Shown here: in pieces, positions 24,543 to 31,624 of the stretch | Numbering within the stretch: position 1 is the first letter of the stretch | Layout of the letters: each line of letters begins with the position of its first letter | Source of the DNA: Roseovarius litorisediminis | GTDB taxonomy: Bacteria; Pseudomonadota; Alphaproteobacteria; Rhodobacterales; Rhodobacteraceae | Assembly (NCBI RefSeq): GCF_900172295.1 | Contig: NZ_FWFL01000015.1 | Span: 1-36,673, forward strand | Direction: 5' to 3' | DNA: 36,673 nucleotides | Made by a program: the position numbers and the translations under genes | The notes under the pieces: generated by a model | Told to the model about the DNA's origin: nothing | The model's database searches: none | The model's input: the letters and a program-made list of their open reading frames with translations, nothing else

Positions 24543-26099
24543 ATGCCCAATACGTTTGCCTATATTGCCTTGTATGCCTGGCCTTTGGTTGTGATCGTCC
24601 TCTTCAGGACGATGCCTCTTCGTGTGGCCATGGTTTGGTCGATTGTTGCGGGATATCTGCTTTTGCCAACAAGGGCCGGTCTTGATCTTCCTATGTTTCC
24701 GGCGATTGACAAGAACTTCGTACCTGTGGTTTCGGCCACAATTATGTGCCTCGTAGTCACGCGCCAAAACTCTGCGTCACATGCCAGGGCCATGCGCAAG
24801 TTTTCGCATTCTGACTCGAATTTAGCAGCAAATAACGGCGACGAATTCCAGGTTCGACGTGGCCAATTCTTATTTTACGGGCTTTTGCTGATCCTTCTGG
24901 TTGTTTCGCCAATTACGACAGCTTTAAACAACACCGATCCGATCATAACGGATCTGGGTTTTCTGAAGGGACTCAAATTTTATGACGCACTTTCAATCAG
25001 CTCTACGGCGTTGGTCGCTATTTTGCCTTTTCTCTTGGGTCGCCGGTATCTCGCGAGTGAAGACAGCCAAAAACTGTTGCTGACGGTTTTTGTTGTATCT
25101 GCTTTAGTGTATTCGCTTCTGGTTTTGTACGAAGTGCGTATGAGCCCACAGCTGAATATCAAGCTCTACGGCTTTTTCCCGCATTCTTGGGCTCAGCATG
25201 TCAGAGAAGGAGAGTATCGACCACTGGTATTCCTCAAACACGCGCTGTGGTTGGCTATCTTTATTTCGATGGCAACCGTTTCGGCATTCGTTTTGTTCCG
25301 TTGCGCCGGCAACGGGGGGCGGCGTATGCGTTTCCTGTTGGCCGGCCTTTACCTGTTTTTCGTACTTTTTGTGAGCCGGTCACTTGGCCCGCTCTCTTTG
25401 GCATTGCTGTTCATACCGTTGGTAATTCTACTGCCTCGGAAAACCCAAATTCTTTTTGCCGCTCTCGTCGCGGGCGCGGTACTCACTTATCCCGCCCTGC
25501 GCAGCGCCGATTTGGTACCTGTCTACAGGGTTCACGAGTTTGTACTTTCCTTCGATGAAAAACGGGCCGGGTCACTGATGACGCGCCTGGAAAATGAAGA
25601 TCGTCTTATGGAACACGCTAAAACAAAACCAGTCACAGGCTGGGGGGGCTGGGGGCGTTCGCGCGTTCGAAATGAAAGAGGACGCGATATTTCATTGACT
25701 GATGGATTTTGGGTGATCGTCCTCGGTGTCTCTGGGTGGTTGGGATATATAGCGCAGTTTGGATTGTTAACCCTTCCGATGATTTTCTTAGGCCTGCGGA
25801 GACGACAGTACAACCTGCCACCCATCACGGCCGGAATGTCGCTTGTCCTGGCGGTTTCGTTGTTGGACCTGATCCCCAATGCAAGCATAGAACCAATTGT
25901 CTGGCTACTCGCCGGTTCGATGATGGGATGTTATCAAACTTTGGCAAAGGCTGTTCCCAAACATTCCGATGGGCGGCTTAGACCTGCCGACCCCAGTGCT
26001 TCCATCCACGAAAACAAGCCTGTGGGCGAAAGTGAACGGCCGCAAAGAAGTGGCATTAATCGGCCGCTTCATGTCAGGAAACCCCGCAGTTCAGCATAA
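24543..26099 (+). CDS. Wzy-like O-antigen/exopolysaccharide polymerase
   Basis: A 518-residue polytopic protein with ten or more hydrophobic helices and one long loop near residues 320-400. That loop contains LENEDRLMEHAKTKPVTGWGGWGRSRVRN followed by DGFWVIVLGVSGWLGYIAQFGLL. This is the pattern of the Wzy_C/O-antigen ligase (PF04932) family, where conserved Arg residues and GxG loops bind the glycan. It would polymerise flipped repeat units on the periplasmic side. The last 45 residues are hydrophilic and basic. Its final codons run antisense into the truncated resolvase gene (26 bases overlap), so the native C-terminus may have been altered when that junction formed. No ribosome binding site is obvious. 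Confidence 0.75.
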   Translation: MPNTFAYIALYAWPLVVIVLFRTMPLRVAMVWSIVAGYLLLPTRAGLDLPMFPAIDKNFVPVVSATIMCLVVTRQNSASHARAMRKFSHSDSNLAANNGDEFQVRRGQFLFYGLLLILLVVSPITTALNNTDPIITDLGFLKGLKFYDALSISSTALVAILPFLLGRRYLASEDSQKLLLTVFVVSALVYSLLVLYEVRMSPQLNIKLYGFFPHSWAQHVREGEYRPLVFLKHALWLAIFISMATVSAFVLFRCAGNGGRRMRFLLAGLYLFFVLFVSRSLGPLSLALLFIPLVILLPRKTQILFAALVAGAVLTYPALRSADLVPVYRVHEFVLSFDEKRAGSLMTRLENEDRLMEHAKTKPVTGWGGWGRSRVRNERGRDISLTDGFWVIVLGVSGWLGYIAQFGLLTLPMIFLGLRRRQYNLPPITAGMSLVLAVSLLDLIPNASIEPIVWLLAGSMMGCYQTLAKAVPKHSDGRLRPADPSASIHENKPVGESERPQRSGINRPLHVRKPRSSA

Positions 26100-26352
26100 G
26101 GTCTTCCACCGTTTCAAGCAGTTCTTTGAGCGATCGGCCCAAGCGATCAAGGTGCTTGATCACGAGACTGTGCCCTGTTCGGGCGTGGTCAAGATGTGCC
26201 GTTAATTCGGGGCAGTCAAAGTGTTTGCCTGAAACAACATCCTCGAAAATGCGGATGGCTGCTGCCTCTTTGAGGCGTGCAACTTGCCCTGTGAGATCCT
26301 GCTCGGGTGTGGAAACGCGGGCACATCCAAGAATATTCCCAGTGCGGCTCAC
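26074..26352 (-). pseudogene. Truncated serine resolvase/invertase, N-terminal catalytic part
   Basis: The 92-codon product begins NILGCARVSTPEQDLTGQVARL, with the catalytic Ser in ARVST, and continues through IFEDVVSGKHFDCPEL, KHLDRLGRSLKELLETVEDL, which matches Tn3-type resolvases and related invertases. It stops soon afterwards (LNCGVS). The remainder of the catalytic domain, the long E helix and the C-terminal helix-turn-helix are missing; full proteins are about 185-200 residues. It is therefore a remnant without a DNA-binding domain. It sits at the boundary between the AT-rich polysaccharide locus and GC-rich chromosome, overlapping the 3' end of the polymerase gene. Confidence 0.85.
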
Positions 26353-26383
26353 AGGCTTGTCTCTTTAACGAACGGTTTTGGGG

Positions 26384-26409
26384 CAGTTTGTGTGGTTTTG
26401 GTCAAACTG
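26384..26409. repeat. Inverted repeat upstream of the resolvase remnant
   Basis: CAGTTTG-N12-CAAACTG is a perfect 7-bp inverted repeat located 32 bases upstream of the resolvase fragment. Resolvases usually act on res subsites made of inverted repeats of similar overall length placed beside their gene, so this may be a residual res subsite or operator. Only one such pair is clear. Confidence 0.4.
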
Positions 26410-26458
26410 TCCGGTACGAACTCACAAGCATGCCGCCAACTTGACGATACCTTAAGGC

Positions 26459-26496
26459 AAGAAGAAACAAGGCGTTGCCCATTCCGGTTTCTTCTT
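26459..26496. repeat. Long inverted repeat between resolvase remnant and flavodoxin gene
   Basis: AAGAAGAAAC (26459-26468) and GTTTCTTCTT (26487-26496) are perfect 10-bp arms around 18 bases. Read on the minus strand the hairpin lies about 60 bases after the flavodoxin-like stop and ends in a T-rich run, so it may be that gene's terminator. It could instead be the end of a mobile element. Confidence 0.45.
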
Positions 26497-26555
26497 TCGG
26501 AAGCTATCCCCGCCGGAGGCATCGCACCTTTCCGCAGGTGGCGCCGGTGCGGTTG

Positions 26556-27113
26556 TCAGAACCATCGACTTGCGGCCATCGAGATGCGCTTGCCAAACCG
26601 ACGGGCGGTTTCCATATCGGGCGCCTCGATCAGCAGGGATTTGTCCCGCGATGAGGTGGCGGAAAGGCCCAGCCAGCTGCCGGCGCTGTTGATGTCAGGT
26701 TTTTCCGGATCGACCGGCGCACCGATCTCGGCCTGGCCAACCCAGATCATGCCCATCTGGGCCGCATAGACAGCCAGCCGCATCAGCGTGGAAAGTTTAT
26801 CGCCTGAGGGAAAGGTGGCCACGGTAAAGCCGCCTGCGATCTTGTCGGCCCAAAGCTGTGCTGGCCAGCGGTCGGACGCCTCTTCCAGAAACGCATCATA
26901 GCGTGCGGCGCTTGAGCCCATGTAGGTTGGGGTGCCGAATATGATGGCCGGGGCAGCGTCAAGGGCGTGCCAGTCGGCATCGGTCATCTGTTGAATATCG
27001 ATCACCCGGGCGTTCCCTGCGCCCTGTGCCACGGCCTGTGCCAGACGGGTTGTGTGGCCGCTGCCCGAGAAAACGGGAATGGCGATCGGCGGGTTTGTTT
27101 GGGGGTCTTTCAT
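26556..27113 (-). CDS. Flavodoxin-like NAD(P)H:quinone oxidoreductase / FMN protein
   Basis: About 185 residues with a flavodoxin fold. IAIPVFSGSGHTTRLAQAVAQG is the FMN phosphate-binding loop after strand 1. AIIFGTPTYMGSSAARYDAFLEEAS is the WrbA/flavodoxin-type FMN-ring loop, and GGFTVATFPSGDKLSTL the third binding segment. It is expected to be a cytosolic flavoprotein reducing quinones or acting in redox stress; a specific substrate cannot be deduced. The start at ATG 27113 is chosen because the family's first strand begins a few residues later; the open frame to 27224 shows no similarity. It is divergent from the methyltransferase gene, and base composition here is like the chromosome to the right. 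Confidence 0.78.
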   Translation of the reverse strand: MKDPQTNPPIAIPVFSGSGHTTRLAQAVAQGAGNARVIDIQQMTDADWHALDAAPAIIFGTPTYMGSSAARYDAFLEEASDRWPAQLWADKIAGGFTVATFPSGDKLSTLMRLAVYAAQMGMIWVGQAEIGAPVDPEKPDINSAGSWLGLSATSSRDKSLLIEAPDMETARRFGKRISMAASRWF

Positions 27114-27222
27114 GGCCGTAGGGTGGGTGAAGTTGCAGTCGGGTTCAAGAGCGGTTTTGCGGTTTTGCAATCCGGCATCAATCCGGCCTATTGTCACCTG
27201 CAAAACAGCAGATGAGGCACCC

Positions 27223-28416
27223 ATGAATCAGGTGAAGGACCAGTATGAGGCATTTCCATACCCCGAGCGTGATCCCAGGGACGAGGCCAGGCGGCTGATC
27301 ACCGGATCGCCTTCGCATCCGCTGGAGATAGATCATTACCTTTTTGCCGGGCAGCGCGATTGGTCACAACCGTTGCGCGTGCTGGTGGCAGGTGGCGGCA
27401 CCGGTGATGGGCTGATCCAGCTGGCTCAGTTGATGAAACAGGCAGGTAAACCGGCGGACATCACCTATGTCGATCTGTCGCGCGCCTCGCGTAAACTGGC
27501 TGAAGCGCGTGCGAAGATACGTGGGCTGGAGGGCCTGAAATTCATTACCGGATCGCTGCTGGACGCGTCTGATATGGGAGAGTTCGACTATATCGATTGC
27601 TGTGGTGTGCTGCACCATCTGCCCGATCCCGGTGCGGGGTTTGCCGCATTGCGTGCCGCACTGGCCCCCGGCGGCGGTTTGGGGTTCATGGTTTACGCGC
27701 CATATGGCAGGTCGGGCGTTTACCCACTGCAAGAGGCCTTTGGCACGCTCTATGGCGATATGAAACCCGAGGCCCGGCTGAAAGCCGCACGCAAAATCAT
27801 GGCGGCGTTACCTGCGGGACACCCATTTAAAGCCAATACCAACCTGGGCGATCACCATGACAGCGATGCGGGGTTCTATGATCTTCTGCTGCATTCGCAG
27901 GACCGGGCGTTCACCGTGCCGGACCTGCTTGAGGTGATGGCGGGCGCTGGGTGGGAACTGAGCGGTTTTACCATGCCTGCGCTCTACGATCTGGCGCGTA
28001 TTACTGACGTACCGGGGCATCTGACTGCGGCCGAGCAGATGGCCGTGGCCGAAAAGCTGCGGGGCACGATCAAGACCCACGTGGGCTATGCCGTGCCCGC
28101 AGGCGAAGGGCGCGCGACGGCCAGTGGCCGCAATCGGGCGTTGGTACCGCATATCAAGGGGGCTGATCCGCTGGCGCTGGCGCAGGCGATCGCAAAAGGC
28201 CAGTCGCCAAAGCTGAGTTTTGCTGGGGTGACCGCACGACTGAATCTGCCAAAACAGACGGCCCCGCTGGTGGCGGCCGTCGACGGCCGCCGCTCCCTGA
28301 CCCAGATCGCTGCAAAGGCGGGGGCAGATCCGATCGGGATGGGGGCGCTGTGGGGCAAGGTTGAGGCCGAACTGGCAGGCTGGGGCATGCTGCTTTATTC
28401 CTCGATCCTGCGATAA
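27223..28416 (+). CDS. Class I SAM-dependent methyltransferase with extra C-terminal domain
   Basis: A 397-residue protein. YEAFPYPERDPRDEARRL at the N-terminus is typical of a group of alphaproteobacterial methyltransferases. LRVLVAGGGTGDGLIQLAQ is motif I for SAM, ITYVDLSRASRKLAEAR the acidic motif II, and FDYIDCCGVLHHLPDPGAGFAALRAALAPGG the motif IV/V region. The last 100 residues (from about ADPLALAQAI) form a separate helical domain ending WGMLLYSSIL whose role I cannot name. GAGG six bases before ATG 27223 supports the start. It ends 5 bases before the SRAP gene, so the two probably share a transcript. Methyl acceptor unknown. Confidence 0.82.
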   Translation: MNQVKDQYEAFPYPERDPRDEARRLITGSPSHPLEIDHYLFAGQRDWSQPLRVLVAGGGTGDGLIQLAQLMKQAGKPADITYVDLSRASRKLAEARAKIRGLEGLKFITGSLLDASDMGEFDYIDCCGVLHHLPDPGAGFAALRAALAPGGGLGFMVYAPYGRSGVYPLQEAFGTLYGDMKPEARLKAARKIMAALPAGHPFKANTNLGDHHDSDAGFYDLLLHSQDRAFTVPDLLEVMAGAGWELSGFTMPALYDLARITDVPGHLTAAEQMAVAEKLRGTIKTHVGYAVPAGEGRATASGRNRALVPHIKGADPLALAQAIAKGQSPKLSFAGVTARLNLPKQTAPLVAAVDGRRSLTQIAAKAGADPIGMGALWGKVEAELAGWGMLLYSSILR

Positions 28417-28421
28417 CGGCG

Positions 28422-29081
28422 ATGTGCGGGCGGATTGCAAACACCCTGCCAAGCGATGCCATGGCGCAACTGTTCAGCGCGGCACCGGCCAATGACCTGC
28501 CAGAGGTCCCCAATTTCAACATCTGCCCAACGAACGACGTGCATGTGGTGACGGCGCAGGATGGGCAGCGTCGTCTGGGTGCGATGCGCTGGGGGTTTCT
28601 GCCGCATTGGTACAAAAGCCCCTCTGACGGCCCGTTGCTGATCAATGCGCGGGCTGAAACGATTGCCGAAAAACCCGCCTTTCGCGAGGCCTGTCGCACC
28701 CGGCGCTGCCTGATCCCGGCCACCGGTTTTTACGAATGGAGCAAGGATGAGGATGGCAATCGTCTGCCTTGGTATATCCATGCCAGCGATGGCGCGCCGA
28801 TCGCTTTTGCCGGGATCTGGCAGGTCTGGGACAAGGGTGAGGCGCCCGTGACAAGCTGTGCGATTGTCACGACAGGCGCCAATGCGGCGATGTCGCGCAT
28901 TCATCACCGCATGCCGGTGATCGTGGCACGCGATGACTGGCCGCTTTGGCTGGGCGAGGCGGGCAAAGGTGCCGCGACGCTAATGCATGCGGCGCCGGAA
29001 GATGCACTGGAATTCTGGCGGGTGGATCCGAAGGTGAATTCCAACCGCGCCAGCGGACCAGAGCTCATTTCACCTGTGTAA
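28422..29081 (+). CDS. SRAP/HMCES-family abasic-site protein (YedK-like)
   Basis: A 219-residue SRAP domain protein. The N-terminus MCGRIAN provides Cys2, which cross-links to abasic sites in single-stranded DNA after Met removal. NARAET near residue 75 holds the conserved Asn, GFYEW near 105 the Glu, and IHHRMPVI near 160 the His that complete the active site. These are all present. Family members (E. coli YedK, human HMCES) protect abasic sites during replication and may be SOS-linked. It follows the methyltransferase gene by 5 bases. No LexA box is visible immediately upstream, since its start lies within the operon. Confidence 0.93.
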   Translation: MCGRIANTLPSDAMAQLFSAAPANDLPEVPNFNICPTNDVHVVTAQDGQRRLGAMRWGFLPHWYKSPSDGPLLINARAETIAEKPAFREACRTRRCLIPATGFYEWSKDEDGNRLPWYIHASDGAPIAFAGIWQVWDKGEAPVTSCAIVTTGANAAMSRIHHRMPVIVARDDWPLWLGEAGKGAATLMHAAPEDALEFWRVDPKVNSNRASGPELISPV

Positions 29082-29267
29082 ATGCTGTCTCGCATAATCG
29101 GGCCCATTTTCCCTGGTTGTTTGATGCCGATACAGCGACAATAAACGGAAGAGTTCGACACTGTTTCCAGTTTTTATTAAAAAACAGGAACTTCAAGAAA
29201 ACCATAGGCATTGCTGAATGCCGTGTGTAAACAGAGTTTTCTGGGTCGGGTTTTCGAGAGGAATGAC

Positions 29268-29921
29268 ATGTTTAATAAATTAATTTCAAGCGCGGCGGTT
29301 TGCCTTTCTGTCTTGGTGGGGTCTGCGGCAAACGCAGCGACAACAACCTATACTGATCGCACGTCGTTTGAGGCGACGCTGGACGCCAGCGTGACGGATG
29401 ACTACCAAAATGCCGGGTACGTGTTTATTCAGGACAACGCCACAATGAGCGGTGTCCTTGGCGAGACGGATTATGAATCAACCGGGTTCCTCAATCACAA
29501 TATCGTTCAGAGCAGCGGGTCATATTGCGCAGGGTGCAACGGGTCGTTCATTCTGAGCTTTGCAACGACATCTGTTGGTACGGTCGCTGGCGTTGGCGGC
29601 GTAGGTTTTGACTTTTTCAATACGTCGAGCACTGTTTCGTATAATGCGTTTGTCACATTCGGTGACGGCTCGACAACGAATTACGCCTTGCCCATCGCTT
29701 CTACGACGAGCCTTGATTTCTTCGCTTTGACATCGGACCTATTGATTTCGTCGATTGCCTTTGGTTTGGCCAATGGCGGCACGACCCAAAGTGGCAGCTT
29801 TGGAATCGACAACCTGACAATCGGGTCAACGGGAACTGTTCCGCTGCCAGCCGGGTTGCCGCTGTTGCTGACCGCGATGGGTGTATTCGGCGTAGCCCGG
29901 CGGGGCCGCGCAAAAGCCTGA
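29268..29921 (+). CDS. Secreted protein with VPLPA-CTERM sorting signal
   Basis: A 217-residue exported protein. The N-terminus MFNKLISSAAVCLSVLVGSAANA is a Sec signal peptide with a likely AxA cleavage site after residue 23. The middle is Ser/Thr/Gly-rich, beta-type sequence with a CAGC pair near residue 87-90. The last residues form the tripartite VPLPAGLPLLLTAMGVFGVARRGRAKA signal: a VPLPA motif, a hydrophobic helix and a basic tail. This is the roseobacter-style variant of PEP-CTERM, processed by an exosortase and often linked with exopolysaccharide producers. AGAGGA six bases before ATG 29268 supports the start. An intrinsic terminator follows. No exosortase is in the window. Confidence 0.88.
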   Translation: MFNKLISSAAVCLSVLVGSAANAATTTYTDRTSFEATLDASVTDDYQNAGYVFIQDNATMSGVLGETDYESTGFLNHNIVQSSGSYCAGCNGSFILSFATTSVGTVAGVGGVGFDFFNTSSTVSYNAFVTFGDGSTTNYALPIASTTSLDFFALTSDLLISSIAFGLANGGTTQSGSFGIDNLTIGSTGTVPLPAGLPLLLTAMGVFGVARRGRAKA

Positions 29922-29945
29922 TCAGCCTGACCATAAAACTCTAAT

Positions 29946-29981
29946 AAAAAACGCCCCTGACAACCTGTCGGGGCGTTTTTG
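29946..29981 (+). terminator. Intrinsic terminator after VPLPA-CTERM gene
   Basis: AAAACGCCCCTGACA-ACC-TGTCGGGGCGTTTT folds into a GC-rich stem with one bulged base, followed by a T-tract. The A-rich left side makes it able to act also on the minus strand, for the DUF1244 operon that converges here. Confidence 0.88.
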
Positions 29982-29994
29982 TCTTATCTGGCCG

Positions 29995-30309
29995 TCAGGA
30001 TTCTGATCCGACGTTTTGCTCAAAGGCGACTTTGAATTCAGCTTGTTTTTCGGTGCTGGCCTCGGTCTGATACTTGGATTTCCACGTCTCCATGGTCATG
30101 CCGTAAAACGCCTCGCGGCCTTCTTCCTTGGTCATTTCGATGCCGCGCGCGTTGGCGGCTTCCTGATACCAGCGGCTCAGACAGTTGCGGCAAAACCCGG
30201 CAAGGTTCATCATGTCGATATTCTGCACATCGGTGCGCTTTTCCATCAGGTGTTCGCGCAGGGCGCGGAATGCTGCGGCCTCAAGCTCGATTTTTGTCTG
30301 GTCGTCCAT
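29995..30309 (-). CDS. DUF1244 family protein
   Basis: A 104-residue cytosolic protein that matches DUF1244 (PF06844). The diagnostic core is TDVQNIDMMNLAGFCRNCLS with the CRNC pair, then KWYQEA-like RWYQEAANARG and FYGMTMETWKSKYQ. The two Cys residues could bind a metal but no function is established. AAGGAGAGA before ATG 30309 is a strong ribosome binding site. It is the last gene of a three-gene operon with CHMI and N-formylglutamate amidohydrolase; 18 bases separate it from the former. The shared terminator lies just downstream. Confidence 0.9.
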   Translation of the reverse strand: MDDQTKIELEAAAFRALREHLMEKRTDVQNIDMMNLAGFCRNCLSRWYQEAANARGIEMTKEEGREAFYGMTMETWKSKYQTEASTEKQAEFKVAFEQNVGSES

Positions 30310-30327
30310 CGGGTCTCTCCTTTTGCC

Positions 30328-30669
30328 TCATAACATGCGCTTGAGGTAGGGCGGGTTCAAGTCCGTCAGGCGCACCGTCAGGCTGCCGACATCGGGCATA
30401 TGGGCCTGCAATTCATCCATCACGATCTGCGCCAGATCAGCGCGGGTTTCTTCGGAACGGCCTGGGATCAGAAGCAGCGTGGCGTGGGCAAATGTCTGCG
30501 GTTCCACCCCGATGCGTCCGGCTGTGGCGGCAATGGTGCGGGTGCGCACTGTATCGGGGCCTTTGACCGAATGGTGGCTGGCAAAGCGCTGCCAGAGCGT
30601 ATCGCAAAGGGCCTGCAGGTCATGGCTGCGGTCCAGCCCGGTAGAATGTTCAATAACGATATGGGGCAT
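30328..30669 (-). CDS. 5-carboxymethyl-2-hydroxymuconate isomerase-like protein
   Basis: A 113-residue tautomerase-superfamily protein. It starts MPHIVIEHSTGL; Pro after the initiator Met is the catalytic base of CHMI. HATLLLIPGRSEETRADL and DVGSLTVRLTDLNPPYLKR follow the HpcD pattern, in which a helix and the SLxVRxxD strand complete the active site. HpcD isomerises an intermediate of homoprotocatechuate degradation. No other gene of that pathway is nearby, so it may act on a different substrate here. AAAGGA precedes ATG 30669. It lies 12 bases after the amidohydrolase gene in the same operon. Confidence 0.85.
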   Translation of the reverse strand: MPHIVIEHSTGLDRSHDLQALCDTLWQRFASHHSVKGPDTVRTRTIAATAGRIGVEPQTFAHATLLLIPGRSEETRADLAQIVMDELQAHMPDVGSLTVRLTDLNPPYLKRML

Positions 30670-30681
30670 GGCAGTCCTTTC

Positions 30682-31425
30682 TCAGACACCGGCGGTTTCA
30701 GCGGCCTCGATCAGAATGGGTGCAAGGCGCGTGGCCCAGGCAATCTGATCCTCTACTTCCTCGATCAAGTCATTGCGAATCTCAATCAGGATGTTGGGAC
30801 GCTCATAGGCAATTGCGTGGCGGGCAATGGCATCACCGGGGAGGTGGCCGCCGTAAGGCTCGTTCTCGCCAACGCAAAGGTCGGTTTCGCGCTTCAGCCG
30901 GGCCGACAGTGGCCGTGAAAGCCGTTCGTCTGCCGCATAAAGCAGGCCGATATGCCAGGGCCGGGGCGGGTGACCCTTGAGTTGCCGGGTGAAGCTGTGG
31001 ACAGACACGATCACGGTATCGTCGCGTCGGGCGGCCAGTTCGGCCAGCGCGGTGTGATAGGGCCGGTAACAACGGTTCAGCCGCCGCTGAATCTCGGTTT
31101 CATCCGCGTGCCGGTTGCCGGGAATGATCGTGCCGTCATAAAGCTTCATCAGCAGGGTCGGATCATCCTCGCCCCGGTTTGGATCGATCACAAGGCGTGA
31201 AAAGTTCGTAAGGATCGCGGGGGCATCCAGCGCTTTGGCCAGAGCGCGGGTAACGCCTGCCGCCCCCACATCATAGGCAATGTGACGGTTCATATCCGCC
31301 TCGGGCAGGTCCAGCGTTCCGCCGTTTACAAATGGGGGTACGGTGTTGGCAGCGTGATCGCAGGTGACCAGCCAGCGGGCCGGGCGATCGGCACCTTCTA
31401 TTTCATATGGTTGATACATTTTCAC
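30682..31425 (-). CDS. N-formylglutamate amidohydrolase family protein
   Basis: About 247 residues of the FGase family (PF05013). WLVTCDHAANTVP at the N-terminus, NRHIAYDVGAAGVTRALAKALDAP, RLVIDPNRGEDDP and VIVSVHSFTRQLKG in the middle, and PNILIEIRNDLI near the end are the conserved blocks; the His, Asp and Glu residues likely bind a metal. HutG-type members release formate from N-formylglutamate in histidine breakdown, but no hut genes are here. I use GTG 31425 (VKMYQPYEIEG) because GAGGAA lies 9-10 bases upstream; ATG 31419 is an alternative. First gene of the operon, divergent from pyk. Confidence 0.87.
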   Translation of the reverse strand: MKMYQPYEIEGADRPARWLVTCDHAANTVPPFVNGGTLDLPEADMNRHIAYDVGAAGVTRALAKALDAPAILTNFSRLVIDPNRGEDDPTLLMKLYDGTIIPGNRHADETEIQRRLNRCYRPYHTALAELAARRDDTVIVSVHSFTRQLKGHPPRPWHIGLLYAADERLSRPLSARLKRETDLCVGENEPYGGHLPGDAIARHAIAYERPNILIEIRNDLIEEVEDQIAWATRLAPILIEAAETAGV

Positions 31426-31497
31426 GACATTTCTTTCCTCAGTCCCATCTAGGGCAGTTGCGAGAGGATGTGAATTGGGCAATAAGGCAAATAAAAG

Positions 31498-31511
31498 CGT
31501 TAGCGATAACG
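31498..31511. promoter_or_regulatory. Operator-like palindrome between FGase and pyk
   Basis: CGTTAGCGATAACG is a near-perfect 14-bp palindrome (one mismatch) with a central CG, a symmetry typical of LacI-family operators. It lies 114 bases before the pyk start and 73 bases before the FGase start. In Rhodobacter sphaeroides the LacI-family regulator CceR controls central carbon genes; assigning this site to such a regulator is inference. Confidence 0.5.
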
Positions 31512-31624
31512 TGGAATGCGTAATTTTGTGCTGCGATCCCGACAGCGGCATTGACATTACCCCGCCGCCCGCCAGACAAAAACCTTATGATGCCGCAAGA
31601 CAAGACGGGAAGAAGGACCAGACC

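Noticed and set aside
27808..28452. Minus-strand frames of 190-215 codons
   Set aside because: Antisense to the methyltransferase and SRAP genes; low-complexity Arg/Pro-rich product typical of shadow frames.
31551..31600. TTGACA before pyk as a -35 element
   Set aside because: No -10-like hexamer lies 16-18 bases downstream.
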